Below, in pieces: positions 15,005 through 23,228 of a stretch of 64,000 bases of DNA; the stretch's first letter is position 1; the number at the start of each line of letters is the position of its first letter. The position numbers and the translations under genes are program-made. Origin of the DNA: SABI01 sp963677695 (GTDB lineage: Bacteria > Spirochaetota > Spirochaetia > Sphaerochaetales > Sphaerochaetaceae); NCBI GenBank assembly GCA_963677695.2, contig CAXXUJ010000002.1, forward strand, positions 496,001 to 560,000, written 5' to 3'. A model generated the notes under the pieces. That model was not told where the DNA came from. It made no database searches and saw nothing but the letters and a program-made list of their open reading frames with translations.

Positions 15005-17689
15005 ATGAATGAAGACACTATCAGATCATTGTTAACAGAAGAGGCATGGACTCGTACGGCACTCACTACCTATACGGTGCCGATGTTTGAAGAGATCGAT
15101 AAAACACTTGCAGATATAAAAAAAGGTGAAGAACTTCTTGAAGTAAAAAGCATCTGTGATGAACACCTGAAGAAAAATAAAAACAGTATTGCAGCACTCT
15201 ATATCTCCGGAGCTATTTCCGTCATGAGAAAATCATTCGATTACGGGAATATCACAAACCTGATCGAATCTTTTATCGAGAACGGCAAGGACGGCATTGC
15301 GGAATTCCTCTCACTCAAGGTTCTCGAAGCCTTCGAAGATAAGTACGTACTGAGACTACTTGCTTCTGTGTATGAGAAGAATGACAAGACAGAAGAGGCT
15401 TTCTCTCTCTATGAACGCCTTGTCGCTGTTGATTTCGAGGAAACAGACCTCCTTATCACTCTCGCAGACAAAGCCCTTGAAGAGAATCAGAAGGAAAAGG
15501 CTATCGCCTACTACAAGAAGGCTTTCCAGCGTTACCTCAATGCACAGAGCTATCAGTCAGTTGTCGAAGTATTCAATACTCTCTTCGAACAGATTGCAGA
15601 TGAGTTCGCCTACCTGCTTTCACTGGCTCAGAAGATTGCCGAGAAGTTCCATGGTGAAGCGGCTTTCAAACCTATCGGTGCCCTCTATCAGATGAGTCTG
15701 GAAAAGAACAATCTCGATAACGCCATTGCAGCTATGAAGACCATCCTCGATATCGCACCTGCCAATGACTGGGCACGTGAGCAGCTGGTGGCAACCTACA
15801 AGAAAAAATACGAAAACCACAGCAGACTCGCCTCCTGTATTGAAAGCAGCAACCTCGATAAGACGTATCGTGATATCCACCTCGCAATAGGTGAATTTGA
15901 AAAGAACATCGCTTTTGACAAGGGATCCTTCGTATTCCACAAATCATGGAACATCGGACGCATCAAGGAGATCACAAGTGAGAAGGTTGTCATAGACTTT
16001 GCCTCAAAGCGCGGTCACTCCATGAGTCTCGCCATGGCCTTCAGTTCTCTCCAGGTTCTCCCTGCACAGCATATCTGGGTACTCAAATCCCTCTTCCCGA
16101 AGGAAAAACTCAAGGATAAATTCGTCTCTGATGTTCCCTGGGGTCTGAGAACTCTCATTCAGAGCGGCAACAATGCAGCGACACTGAAGGAGATGAAGAG
16201 TGAGATCGTACCTTCGATCCTGACTGCCAAGGAGTGGACAAGCTGGCTGAACAAGGCGAAGAAAGTTCTTATGAATGATCCTCTCATCGGATTCCTTCCC
16301 AATGAGAATGATGTCTATACGGTTCGTGAGACTCCTATCAGCTATGAAGAAAAGTCTCTTGTCATCTTCAGAAATGAGAAGAGATTTTATTCTAAGGTGA
16401 AGATCATCAGGGACTTCCTCATAAGCGGAGACGTTGAATCAGATTTCTTCCTTGAGATGGTCAAATACTTCAGAGACCAGTGCGGTATCTATCAGGGTGT
16501 GACTGACCAGGTTATATCCTCCTTCCTCCTTGTTGATTATCTTGCACACAAGTATCCCTTCATCTCGAAGCCGGAAGGAGCTGAGTTCAAGCACCTGTAC
16601 GGTATGCTCGATTCCGTCGAAGAGACTTTCGAAGCAATCGATGATGCAGAACTGAAGAAGGCATTCATTGACAAGGTCGTAGAGAATGAGGACCCTGACA
16701 ATGTTCCCATGGTTCTTGTCTCCCTCTACCCCTACTATCTCACCAGCTATATCATGGATTCACTGAGAGAACAGGGCAAGACACGTGTCATTTCTGATAT
16801 GTTTAAGAAGGCATGCAGAAACTATAAAGAGAATTCCGACCTCTTCACCTACCTTTCCCGTTCCTATGACCGAAAATACTGGGAAAAGAAGATAAGAATT
16901 CCTTTCGAGACCCTGATCACCTCTCAGCTGCAGCTGCTCGATTACGCCTTCAATGCCATTGAGGCCAAGAGAGCGACTTCGGAGAATAAGAAGATTGTGA
17001 AGACTCTCACAACCATCCTTTTTGACGAGAGAACGATCTATCAGTTCCTTGATGAAGCAAATGAAGGACAGGCTCAGAGAATCAACTTTATCGTTCAGAG
17101 AATGGAATCACTCGAGATGTCTAAGAAGCTTGAGGTAAAGCACGTGATCCTTGAACGGTTCCCCGACTTTGTCTTCCTTGGTGAAGATCTCAATTCGAAG
17201 GAAATCGTCAGCAGCGGTCTCATGGTCACTAAATCACGCTATACTGAAAAGCAGAATGAACTTGACCGTATCATGAATGTGGAGATCCCTGAGAACTCTA
17301 AGGAGATTGGTGCAGCACTCGAACTCGGTGACCTAAGAGAAAACTCCGAATTCAAGGCAGCGAAGGAAAAACAGGGCATTCTCAATGCCACGATGGTGAA
17401 ACTCACTGACGAAATTTCCCGCGCAACAGTGATCACTCAGGATCAGGTTGATGCGAGCAAGGTTTCATTCGGTACCAAGGTTGCACTGAAGAACAACCTG
17501 TCAGGTGAAATGATTGAATACCGTATCCTTGGCCCCTGGGAATCTAATCCCAATGAGAATATCATAAGCTATCTTGCTCCCTTCGGAGCAAAGCTTCTCA
17601 ACCATGTTCCAGGAGAACAGTTCACCTTCGAAATCAATGAGAAGCCGTATGACTTCACCGTTGAATCTATCGAAGCTATTACTGTGTAA
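15005..17689 (+). CDS. greA: Transcription elongation factor GreA with long N-terminal helical extension
   Basis: An 894-residue protein. The last 150 or so residues are a complete GreA: an N-terminal coiled-coil hairpin with the acidic tip motif GDLRENSEF, which reaches into RNA polymerase and stimulates cleavage of backtracked RNA, then the FKBP-like globular domain (VSFGTKVALKNNLSGEMIEYRILG). The first 740 or so residues are helical and TPR-like (YYKKAFQRYLNAQSYQSVVEVF and similar). Standard GreA is about 160 residues. Similar long GreA proteins are, from memory, usual in Treponema and Borrelia, so this is a lineage trait. I chose ATG 15005 over the TTG-side start at 14948 because AAGGA sits 8 bases before it. 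Confidence 0.9.
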   Translation: MNEDTIRSLLTEEAWTRTALTTYTVPMFEEIDKTLADIKKGEELLEVKSICDEHLKKNKNSIAALYISGAISVMRKSFDYGNITNLIESFIENGKDGIAEFLSLKVLEAFEDKYVLRLLASVYEKNDKTEEAFSLYERLVAVDFEETDLLITLADKALEENQKEKAIAYYKKAFQRYLNAQSYQSVVEVFNTLFEQIADEFAYLLSLAQKIAEKFHGEAAFKPIGALYQMSLEKNNLDNAIAAMKTILDIAPANDWAREQLVATYKKKYENHSRLASCIESSNLDKTYRDIHLAIGEFEKNIAFDKGSFVFHKSWNIGRIKEITSEKVVIDFASKRGHSMSLAMAFSSLQVLPAQHIWVLKSLFPKEKLKDKFVSDVPWGLRTLIQSGNNAATLKEMKSEIVPSILTAKEWTSWLNKAKKVLMNDPLIGFLPNENDVYTVRETPISYEEKSLVIFRNEKRFYSKVKIIRDFLISGDVESDFFLEMVKYFRDQCGIYQGVTDQVISSFLLVDYLAHKYPFISKPEGAEFKHLYGMLDSVEETFEAIDDAELKKAFIDKVVENEDPDNVPMVLVSLYPYYLTSYIMDSLREQGKTRVISDMFKKACRNYKENSDLFTYLSRSYDRKYWEKKIRIPFETLITSQLQLLDYAFNAIEAKRATSENKKIVKTLTTILFDERTIYQFLDEANEGQAQRINFIVQRMESLEMSKKLEVKHVILERFPDFVFLGEDLNSKEIVSSGLMVTKSRYTEKQNELDRIMNVEIPENSKEIGAALELGDLRENSEFKAAKEKQGILNATMVKLTDEISRATVITQDQVDASKVSFGTKVALKNNLSGEMIEYRILGPWESNPNENIISYLAPFGAKLLNHVPGEQFTFEINEKPYDFTVESIEAITV

Positions 17690-17714
17690 TTGAAACTTCA
17701 CTGAGAATTGATCA

Positions 17715-17745
17715 GCACCCGGAAACGGGTGCTTTTCCTTTTCCT
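17715..17745 (+). terminator. Rho-independent terminator of greA
   Basis: GCACCCG (17715-17721), loop GAAA, CGGGTGC (17726-17732), then TTTTCCTTTTCC. A perfect 7-base GC-rich stem with a tetraloop, 25 bases after the greA stop. It abuts the end of convergent murJ. Confidence 0.9.
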
Positions 17746-19289
17746 TATGATGATTTCCGAATGAATGAGATGATATTGACTCCAATCATTCTATAGAGTC
17801 CGAGAGCACTCAGGAGGGCTGAGGCGAAGATGGCTGAGAGAATGCCGAGAGAAGTAAAGGAAGAACCTCCGCTCCACCAGCTGCTTCCCAGCCACCGATC
17901 GAGCAGAGATAGGAGAATAGCGAGAACGGCGTTCACGGCAAGTATTCCTGTCACCTTGAGAAGAAAGGTCCTGTTCACAAGCTGTATAAGTCCCTTAGTG
18001 GAGAGGTAGACCATATAGATGACACTTCCGAGTATGAATGAGCATGTGTTTGCCAGTGCTATCGATGCAATAGAGGGGTTCATCCTGATAAGAACAGCTG
18101 TCAAAGTAATATCGACAGCGGCGATGATGATTGCAATGATGAATACCTGCTTCTCCCGGTCATCTGCATAGCATATTCTCTGAAAGAATCCGTACAGAGC
18201 AGCAGCCGGCATTCCGATAGCGAAATAGGTGAGAGCCTCCCCTGTCCTGATACTGTCCTGAAGTGTAAATTCCCCGCTTTGAAGCAGCACTGATGCCGTT
18301 TCTGATCCGAAGAAATAGAGAAGAAGAAGATTCGGAAATAAAGTTGCGACCAGGAGTGTGATCCCGTGCCGTGTGATATGGTGCAGCTGTGTTTTCTCTG
18401 TTAGTGATGCGGCTTTCACAAGCTGCGGAAAAAAAGCGGTCGCTATGGCAGCATAGAAGATCCCGTAGGGTGCCTGCCAGATAATGATAGCGTTCGCAAA
18501 GGAGGTGACACTTCCTGTAACAAGAGTCGATGCGAAATAGTAGGCAACCTGCTGTGATATGATTGCGATAAGGGCATTCACAGTTATGAATCCCCATTTC
18601 TTCATGATCTGTCTTGTCTCATCTGTAAACGGGTTCCTTGTAAGTCGTAGGGTGTACCCGTAGGAGCGAAGCTTTATCCAGGTGAAAACAAGCTGTCCCC
18701 CTCCCCCGACTATCACACCCACTGCCATTGCGTATGCCCCGATATAGGGTTCAAGAAGGTAAAGAGATGCAATGAGGCTCATGGAAAAGATGAGAGGCGC
18801 TGCTGCTCCTCTCATGAATTCACCATGAACATTCAGTACTCCGGTAAATAGAGCATAGAGGGAGATAAGCACAAGATAGAGAGTGAAGAAGATCAGGAGA
18901 TTTCCAGACAGGGTTATCATGGAAGGGTCGGAGAAATCACTGAGGAAGGAGATGATCTGTCTGTTGAACATGAGAACAATCAGGGTAATTCCTGAGAACA
19001 GTATCAACTGAATAGTGACCATCTGTTTCAGCAGAGATCGGGCATCCTTTTTTTCATGGAGTGTCCTTGTGAAAATGGGAATGAAGGCCGAATTGAAGGC
19101 ACCCTCTGCGAACAGTTTCCTGAAGTTGTTCGGGATGTTGAAAGTGAAGTTGATCACATCGCCGAGCATCGAGGCCCCGAAAAGGACTGCAAGGACACGT
19201 GCTTTGAAAATGCCGAGGACTCTCGAGAGGAGAGTGAATATCATGAGAGTAGTTGAATGAACCTGCCTCTCATGATCATTTCCCTGCAT
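17745..19289 (-). CDS. murJ: Lipid II flippase MurJ (MviN family)
   Basis: A 514-residue polytopic membrane protein of the MOP superfamily that moves lipid II across the inner membrane for peptidoglycan synthesis. Typical MurJ sequence is visible at the N-terminus (TTLMIFTLLSRVLGIFKARVLAVLFG and the NNFRKLFAEGAFNSAFIPIF block), with around 13-14 hydrophobic segments after it. The start overlaps the end of tgt by 14 bases. It is the last gene of the pnp-dut-lpt-tgt-murJ run and converges on greA. The length is normal. Confidence 0.94.
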   Translation of the reverse strand: MQGNDHERQVHSTTLMIFTLLSRVLGIFKARVLAVLFGASMLGDVINFTFNIPNNFRKLFAEGAFNSAFIPIFTRTLHEKKDARSLLKQMVTIQLILFSGITLIVLMFNRQIISFLSDFSDPSMITLSGNLLIFFTLYLVLISLYALFTGVLNVHGEFMRGAAAPLIFSMSLIASLYLLEPYIGAYAMAVGVIVGGGGQLVFTWIKLRSYGYTLRLTRNPFTDETRQIMKKWGFITVNALIAIISQQVAYYFASTLVTGSVTSFANAIIIWQAPYGIFYAAIATAFFPQLVKAASLTEKTQLHHITRHGITLLVATLFPNLLLLYFFGSETASVLLQSGEFTLQDSIRTGEALTYFAIGMPAAALYGFFQRICYADDREKQVFIIAIIIAAVDITLTAVLIRMNPSIASIALANTCSFILGSVIYMVYLSTKGLIQLVNRTFLLKVTGILAVNAVLAILLSLLDRWLGSSWWSGGSSFTSLGILSAIFASALLSALGLYRMIGVNIISFIRKSS

Positions 19290-20397
19290 AATACCTGTCC
19301 AGATATGATTTTTTAAATTCAGGGAATCTATCTTCTGCGATTGCGGACCTTACTCTTTCCATAAAATGATAGAGATATGCAAGGTTATGCTCTGTTGCAA
19401 GCATACCGGCAATCATCTCCTTAGCCTTGAACACATGACGCAGATATCCTCTGGAGTACTGTGTACAGGCCCTGCAGGTACACCCTTCCTGAATCGGCCC
19501 GTCATCAAATTCATGTTTTGCCTTTTTCAGCTGAATCATTCCGTCATCGGTGAACACTGAACCGTTACGTGCTGTCCTTGTTGCAAGAACGCAGTCAAAC
19601 ACATCGATACCGTTGGCTACCGCCTCCAGTATATAATCGGGAGTGCCGATACCCATTACATACCGTGGCCTGTCGGAAGGAAGGAACTGGGTCGTATAGG
19701 CCAGGTAGTCTGCAAACTGCTGGCTTGTTTCTCCTACACTGAGACCGCCGATAGCGATCCCGGGGAAACCCATCTCACTGATTGCAAGTGCACTCTCTTT
19801 TCTCAGGTCCTGGTAGAAATTTCCCTGTACGATCCCGAACAGATTCCTTTCTCCACCTGTGTTCATCCAGTGATCGTAGGAGCGCTGAGCCCATTTCCTT
19901 GTTGTTTCCCAGGCGATCTTCGCTTCCTTATGAGGAATATCGGGAGCGGTACATACATCAAGAACCATCATGATATCGCTTCCGATCACATTCTGTACAT
20001 CAACAACCTTCTCAGGAGTGAGCATATGACGTGACCCGTCGATATGAGACTGGAAGATCACTCCCTCTTCTTTGATCTTTCTCAAACCTGAAAGGCTGAA
20101 GACCTGAAAGCCTCCGCTGTCTGTGAGAATATTATGATTCCAGTTACTGAACTTGTGGAGTCCGCCAAAATGTTTCAGTACCTCCACGCCTGGACGGAGA
20201 TAGAGGTGATAGGTATTGGCGAGGATAAGGTTGTACCCCAGTCCTTCCACATTCTCATGGTATATCCCTTTCACCGTACCGTTTGTTCCTACCGGCATAA
20301 AGGCAGGGGTTAGGACATCACCATGATCAAGATGGAGAATTCCGGTACGAGCGGCTGTCGAGGGGTGAGTATGGGTAATGGTGTGTATCTTTTTCAT
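19276..20397 (-). CDS. tgt: Queuine tRNA-ribosyltransferase (tRNA-guanine transglycosylase)
   Basis: A 373-residue TGT, which exchanges guanine 34 for preQ1 in GUN-anticodon tRNAs. The catalytic segments LTDSGGFQVFSL and DVFDCVLATRTARNG are present, and the zinc site CTCRACTQYSRGYLRH lies near the C-terminus. I start at ATG 20397 rather than the TTG at 20400, because AAGGA sits 8 bases before the ATG. Together with queA at 43767 it shows a queuosine pathway, at least from preQ1 on; the preQ1 synthesis genes are not in the window. Confidence 0.96.
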   Translation of the reverse strand: MKKIHTITHTHPSTAARTGILHLDHGDVLTPAFMPVGTNGTVKGIYHENVEGLGYNLILANTYHLYLRPGVEVLKHFGGLHKFSNWNHNILTDSGGFQVFSLSGLRKIKEEGVIFQSHIDGSRHMLTPEKVVDVQNVIGSDIMMVLDVCTAPDIPHKEAKIAWETTRKWAQRSYDHWMNTGGERNLFGIVQGNFYQDLRKESALAISEMGFPGIAIGGLSVGETSQQFADYLAYTTQFLPSDRPRYVMGIGTPDYILEAVANGIDVFDCVLATRTARNGSVFTDDGMIQLKKAKHEFDDGPIQEGCTCRACTQYSRGYLRHVFKAKEMIAGMLATEHNLAYLYHFMERVRSAIAEDRFPEFKKSYLDRYYAGK

Positions 20398-20400
20398 CAA

Positions 20401-21480
20401 TTATTTCCTTCGGAGGATAAGTACCGTTCCCGCTGCTGCAAACAGAAATGCAGGAGGAATGAAAAGAGCATACGCAGATGCTACAATCTCCTGCCGAGCC
20501 AGTATCGTACCTGATAGTATCAGGACATAATAGATCACTGCAATACTGATGCTGGTAATGATGCTGAGAACAAGAACATTCTTTTTCCATGGAATGACCG
20601 TCGCACACGAGATCATGATTAGGATCAGAGGAGCGAAGTTCATACTGATCCTCTGGTAGAGGTCAACCTCATATCCTTTATACGACGGGTTATGCACTCT
20701 TCTCAGTGTATCGACATAGGCAAAAGCCGCCTTCATATCCATCGTGTTAATATCGACAGAACGTTGAGAAATCACCTGGGGACTTAGATCAAACTCAGGA
20801 AGTACAAGGGTATCGAATGAGAGAGAGTGTATCTTCCCCTCTTCATCTATCTTGTATAGGTGAATGTCCTCAGCTTCCCATGCTCCTGCAGCGTACTGAG
20901 CCCTTTTTGCATTATAGCGATCGGTGAGCTGACCATCTTCATCGAGAAGGAAGAGAGATAGGGTGGAGAATGATTCAGTTTTTTCATTGTACCGGCGTGC
21001 GTACATCACATACCTGCCGTCCTCATCGGTGAGAATAAGCTTTGAAGAGTAATCGGAAGAGGTTGTATCAAGAATCATTTCCTCATAGTCGCTCTTCATC
21101 ACCTTGAACTGCCTTGTAAGGTGTTCGTTAAAGACAAAGAAGAGAGATGTAAGAAGGAGAGCTGTAACGATAAGAGGGATGATGATCCGTGTAAAGGAAT
21201 ATCCTGAGTTGGCGAGTATGATCATTTCATTGTTCGCATACATCATAGAAAGCATATAGGTTGATGCGAACAGGGCTGAGGGCGGCAGTGTGAACGAGAT
21301 TGCCTCGGGGAGGAACATCAGTGTTGAAAGAAGCATCTGATAGAGTGTTGCTTCTGCCTGCAGGTATCGTTCGAGATTGCTGAAGACATCAAAGAGTAGC
21401 ATGATGAAGGTAAGCAGGAGCACTGTGATACTGAGGAGCTGTAGGAATGAGATGATGATATATCGATCTATTCTTTTCAT
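20401..21480 (-). CDS. LptF/LptG-type permease (LptG-like)
   Basis: A 359-residue YjgP/YjgQ-family protein, the membrane subunit that with LptB extracts lipopolysaccharide-like lipid from the inner membrane. It has the family plan: three N-terminal membrane helices (KRIDRYIIISFLQLLSITVLL onward), a beta-rich periplasmic domain of about 150 residues, and three C-terminal helices. The start ATG 21480 overlaps the TGA of the upstream permease (ATGA), so I rejected the longer frame that begins at 21543. Being the second, shorter permease suggests LptG, but F and G cannot be told apart with certainty by eye. Confidence 0.85.
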   Translation of the reverse strand: MKRIDRYIIISFLQLLSITVLLLTFIMLLFDVFSNLERYLQAEATLYQMLLSTLMFLPEAISFTLPPSALFASTYMLSMMYANNEMIILANSGYSFTRIIIPLIVTALLLTSLFFVFNEHLTRQFKVMKSDYEEMILDTTSSDYSSKLILTDEDGRYVMYARRYNEKTESFSTLSLFLLDEDGQLTDRYNAKRAQYAAGAWEAEDIHLYKIDEEGKIHSLSFDTLVLPEFDLSPQVISQRSVDINTMDMKAAFAYVDTLRRVHNPSYKGYEVDLYQRISMNFAPLILIMISCATVIPWKKNVLVLSIITSISIAVIYYVLILSGTILARQEIVASAYALFIPPAFLFAAAGTVLILRRK

Positions 21481-22763
21481 ACACGCCTCAACCTGAGCAG
21501 AAGTGTTGTGGAAATCAGCAGGATCACCGCATTCGGTGCCCACATGAGAAAGAGAGGATGCATACTCGTTTTAATAATCTGTGTCTGTGCGACAAACAGC
21601 ATCGCCCAGTAAAAGGCAGCGACAAGGAGAGAAAGGCCGAACCCGAAGAGTCTGCCGTGCCTGATCTTCACAAAAGAGAGAGGGAACGTAATGAGTGTGA
21701 GGATGAGGGCACTGGCACTCAGGGCGAATTTCTTATGAAGTTCAGCTCTGTAGTATTGGAGATAGAAATTGATCGGCACATGGCTTTCCAGCGTATCTTT
21801 CTCCTGCTGCAGTGTCTCTATTTCAGCTTCTGCATCCGCCCCCGCACTTCCGTCGATCACAGACTGTTCCAGCTGTACTATCTGCTCGTCCAGCTTCGCT
21901 ATCTTATTATCATGTTCTTCTATCGCTTTATCCCGATCTTTCACTCTGGTGGCGATTTTAGCAAGGAGATCCCTCGTGCTCATCTGAGAAGGAGTGACAT
22001 TTCTCACCTGTTCTACTTCCCCGCTGAAATCTAGGTAATAGCTTAACGATTCTCCGTTCCCCAACCTGTAATCATCGGGATTAGAAGCATTGCTGCTCAG
22101 AATTTGAACATCATTGAGATCAAGTCTATAGATGAACTTGCGGGTATCGATCAGTTCGAGAGATCCGTCTGCTGCGCTGATCGTTATCTGTTCACCGGAA
22201 TTGTCTGTCGTAAAGAGGAGAGGATTATTCACATACCCCTCACTCACTTCCTGGGTGACAATGACCACATCTCCCACTTCATTCACCGAATAGGGCTGGA
22301 GTTCCATGGTCGGCAGTGTTCTCAGAAGTTCGGTGTAGAGCCGTTTGAACTGAAGGTGTGAGACGGGGAGAAGCGCATCGGCAATAATGAAGGTAAGAAT
22401 ACTGAGAAAGCATGCTCCTATGATGATAGCACGGAACATTTGTGACAGAGAGATTCCGATAGCACGAAAGGCGATGATCTCATTATGGGATGAGAGGTTG
22501 CCTATCACCATGGAAGCACCGCTGAGTGTGGAGAACGGTATGGTATAGAGAAGTATCTGAGGCATGCTCAGCGCCACAAGGGTGAACATATCTCTGACAG
22601 GTACCTGTTTAAGCAGGATGCGCTGGGCATAGAGCAGTATCTGATTGATAAAGAATATGAAAAAGAAAAAGAGGAAGGCGACTATGAATGAGATGAGAAA
22701 TTCGCGGGCGATGTACCCATGTACCAGAGAGAGTCTGGAACGATCATGACCCCGATGCCCCAT
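21477..22763 (-). CDS. LptF/LptG-type permease (LptF-like) with periplasmic coiled coil
   Basis: A 428-residue YjgP/YjgQ-family permease, the likely partner of the following gene in an LptB2FG-type transporter. It has three N-terminal helices, a periplasmic beta domain, then an insertion of about 55 residues of heptad-rich coiled coil (DRDKAIEEHDNKIAKLDEQ and onward) before the last three helices. Standard family members are about 360 residues, so the insertion accounts for the extra length. I chose ATG 22763, one base after the dut stop, with AGGAG 6 bases before it; a longer frame from 22811 would overlap dut. Confidence 0.85.
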   Translation of the reverse strand: MGHRGHDRSRLSLVHGYIAREFLISFIVAFLFFFFIFFINQILLYAQRILLKQVPVRDMFTLVALSMPQILLYTIPFSTLSGASMVIGNLSSHNEIIAFRAIGISLSQMFRAIIIGACFLSILTFIIADALLPVSHLQFKRLYTELLRTLPTMELQPYSVNEVGDVVIVTQEVSEGYVNNPLLFTTDNSGEQITISAADGSLELIDTRKFIYRLDLNDVQILSSNASNPDDYRLGNGESLSYYLDFSGEVEQVRNVTPSQMSTRDLLAKIATRVKDRDKAIEEHDNKIAKLDEQIVQLEQSVIDGSAGADAEAEIETLQQEKDTLESHVPINFYLQYYRAELHKKFALSASALILTLITFPLSFVKIRHGRLFGFGLSLLVAAFYWAMLFVAQTQIIKTSMHPLFLMWAPNAVILLISTTLLLRLRRV

Positions 22764-22764
22764 A

Positions 22765-23211
22765 TCAGACTCCTGTTGAACCGAATCCTCCACTTCCCCT
22801 GTGGGTATCACTTGTAGAGTGTGTCGGGATGTACTGAGCTTTAATGACTGGCGCTATGATGAGCTGGGCGATTCGGTCTCCATTATTGATGACAAAATCT
22901 TCCTCGCCGTGGTTGATGAGGATGACCCCAACCTCTCCCCGATAATCAGAGTCGATTGTGCCGGGGGAGTTGAGTACGGTTACACCGTACTTGGCAGCAA
23001 GGCCGCTTCTCGGTCTCACCTGCCCTTCATATCCTGAAGGGATTTCAACGATAAGACCGGTGGGTATGATTGCTCTGCCGCCTTTTGATGCGAGAGTGAC
23101 AGGTGCATCCGGAAGGAAAGCCTTCAGATCAGCACCTGCCGCCTCTATTGAGCCGTATTCGGGGAGACCACTACCCTCTTTTCTTTCTACGAGAACTGTA
23201 AGCAGATCCAT
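22765..23211 (-). CDS. dut: dUTP diphosphatase
   Basis: A 148-residue trimeric dUTPase that hydrolyses dUTP to dUMP and pyrophosphate, lowering uracil in DNA and feeding dTMP synthesis. All five motifs are visible: AGADLKA (1), RPRSGLA (2), GTIDSDYRGEV (3), GDRIAQLII (4) and the C-terminal RGSGGFGSTG (5). The length is normal. It lies between pnp and the permease genes with 17 and 1 base gaps, so it is co-transcribed. Confidence 0.97.
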   Translation of the reverse strand: MDLLTVLVERKEGSGLPEYGSIEAAGADLKAFLPDAPVTLASKGGRAIIPTGLIVEIPSGYEGQVRPRSGLAAKYGVTVLNSPGTIDSDYRGEVGVILINHGEEDFVINNGDRIAQLIIAPVIKAQYIPTHSTSDTHRGSGGFGSTGV

Positions 23212-23228
23212 CTCCCCTCGGCTCCTTT

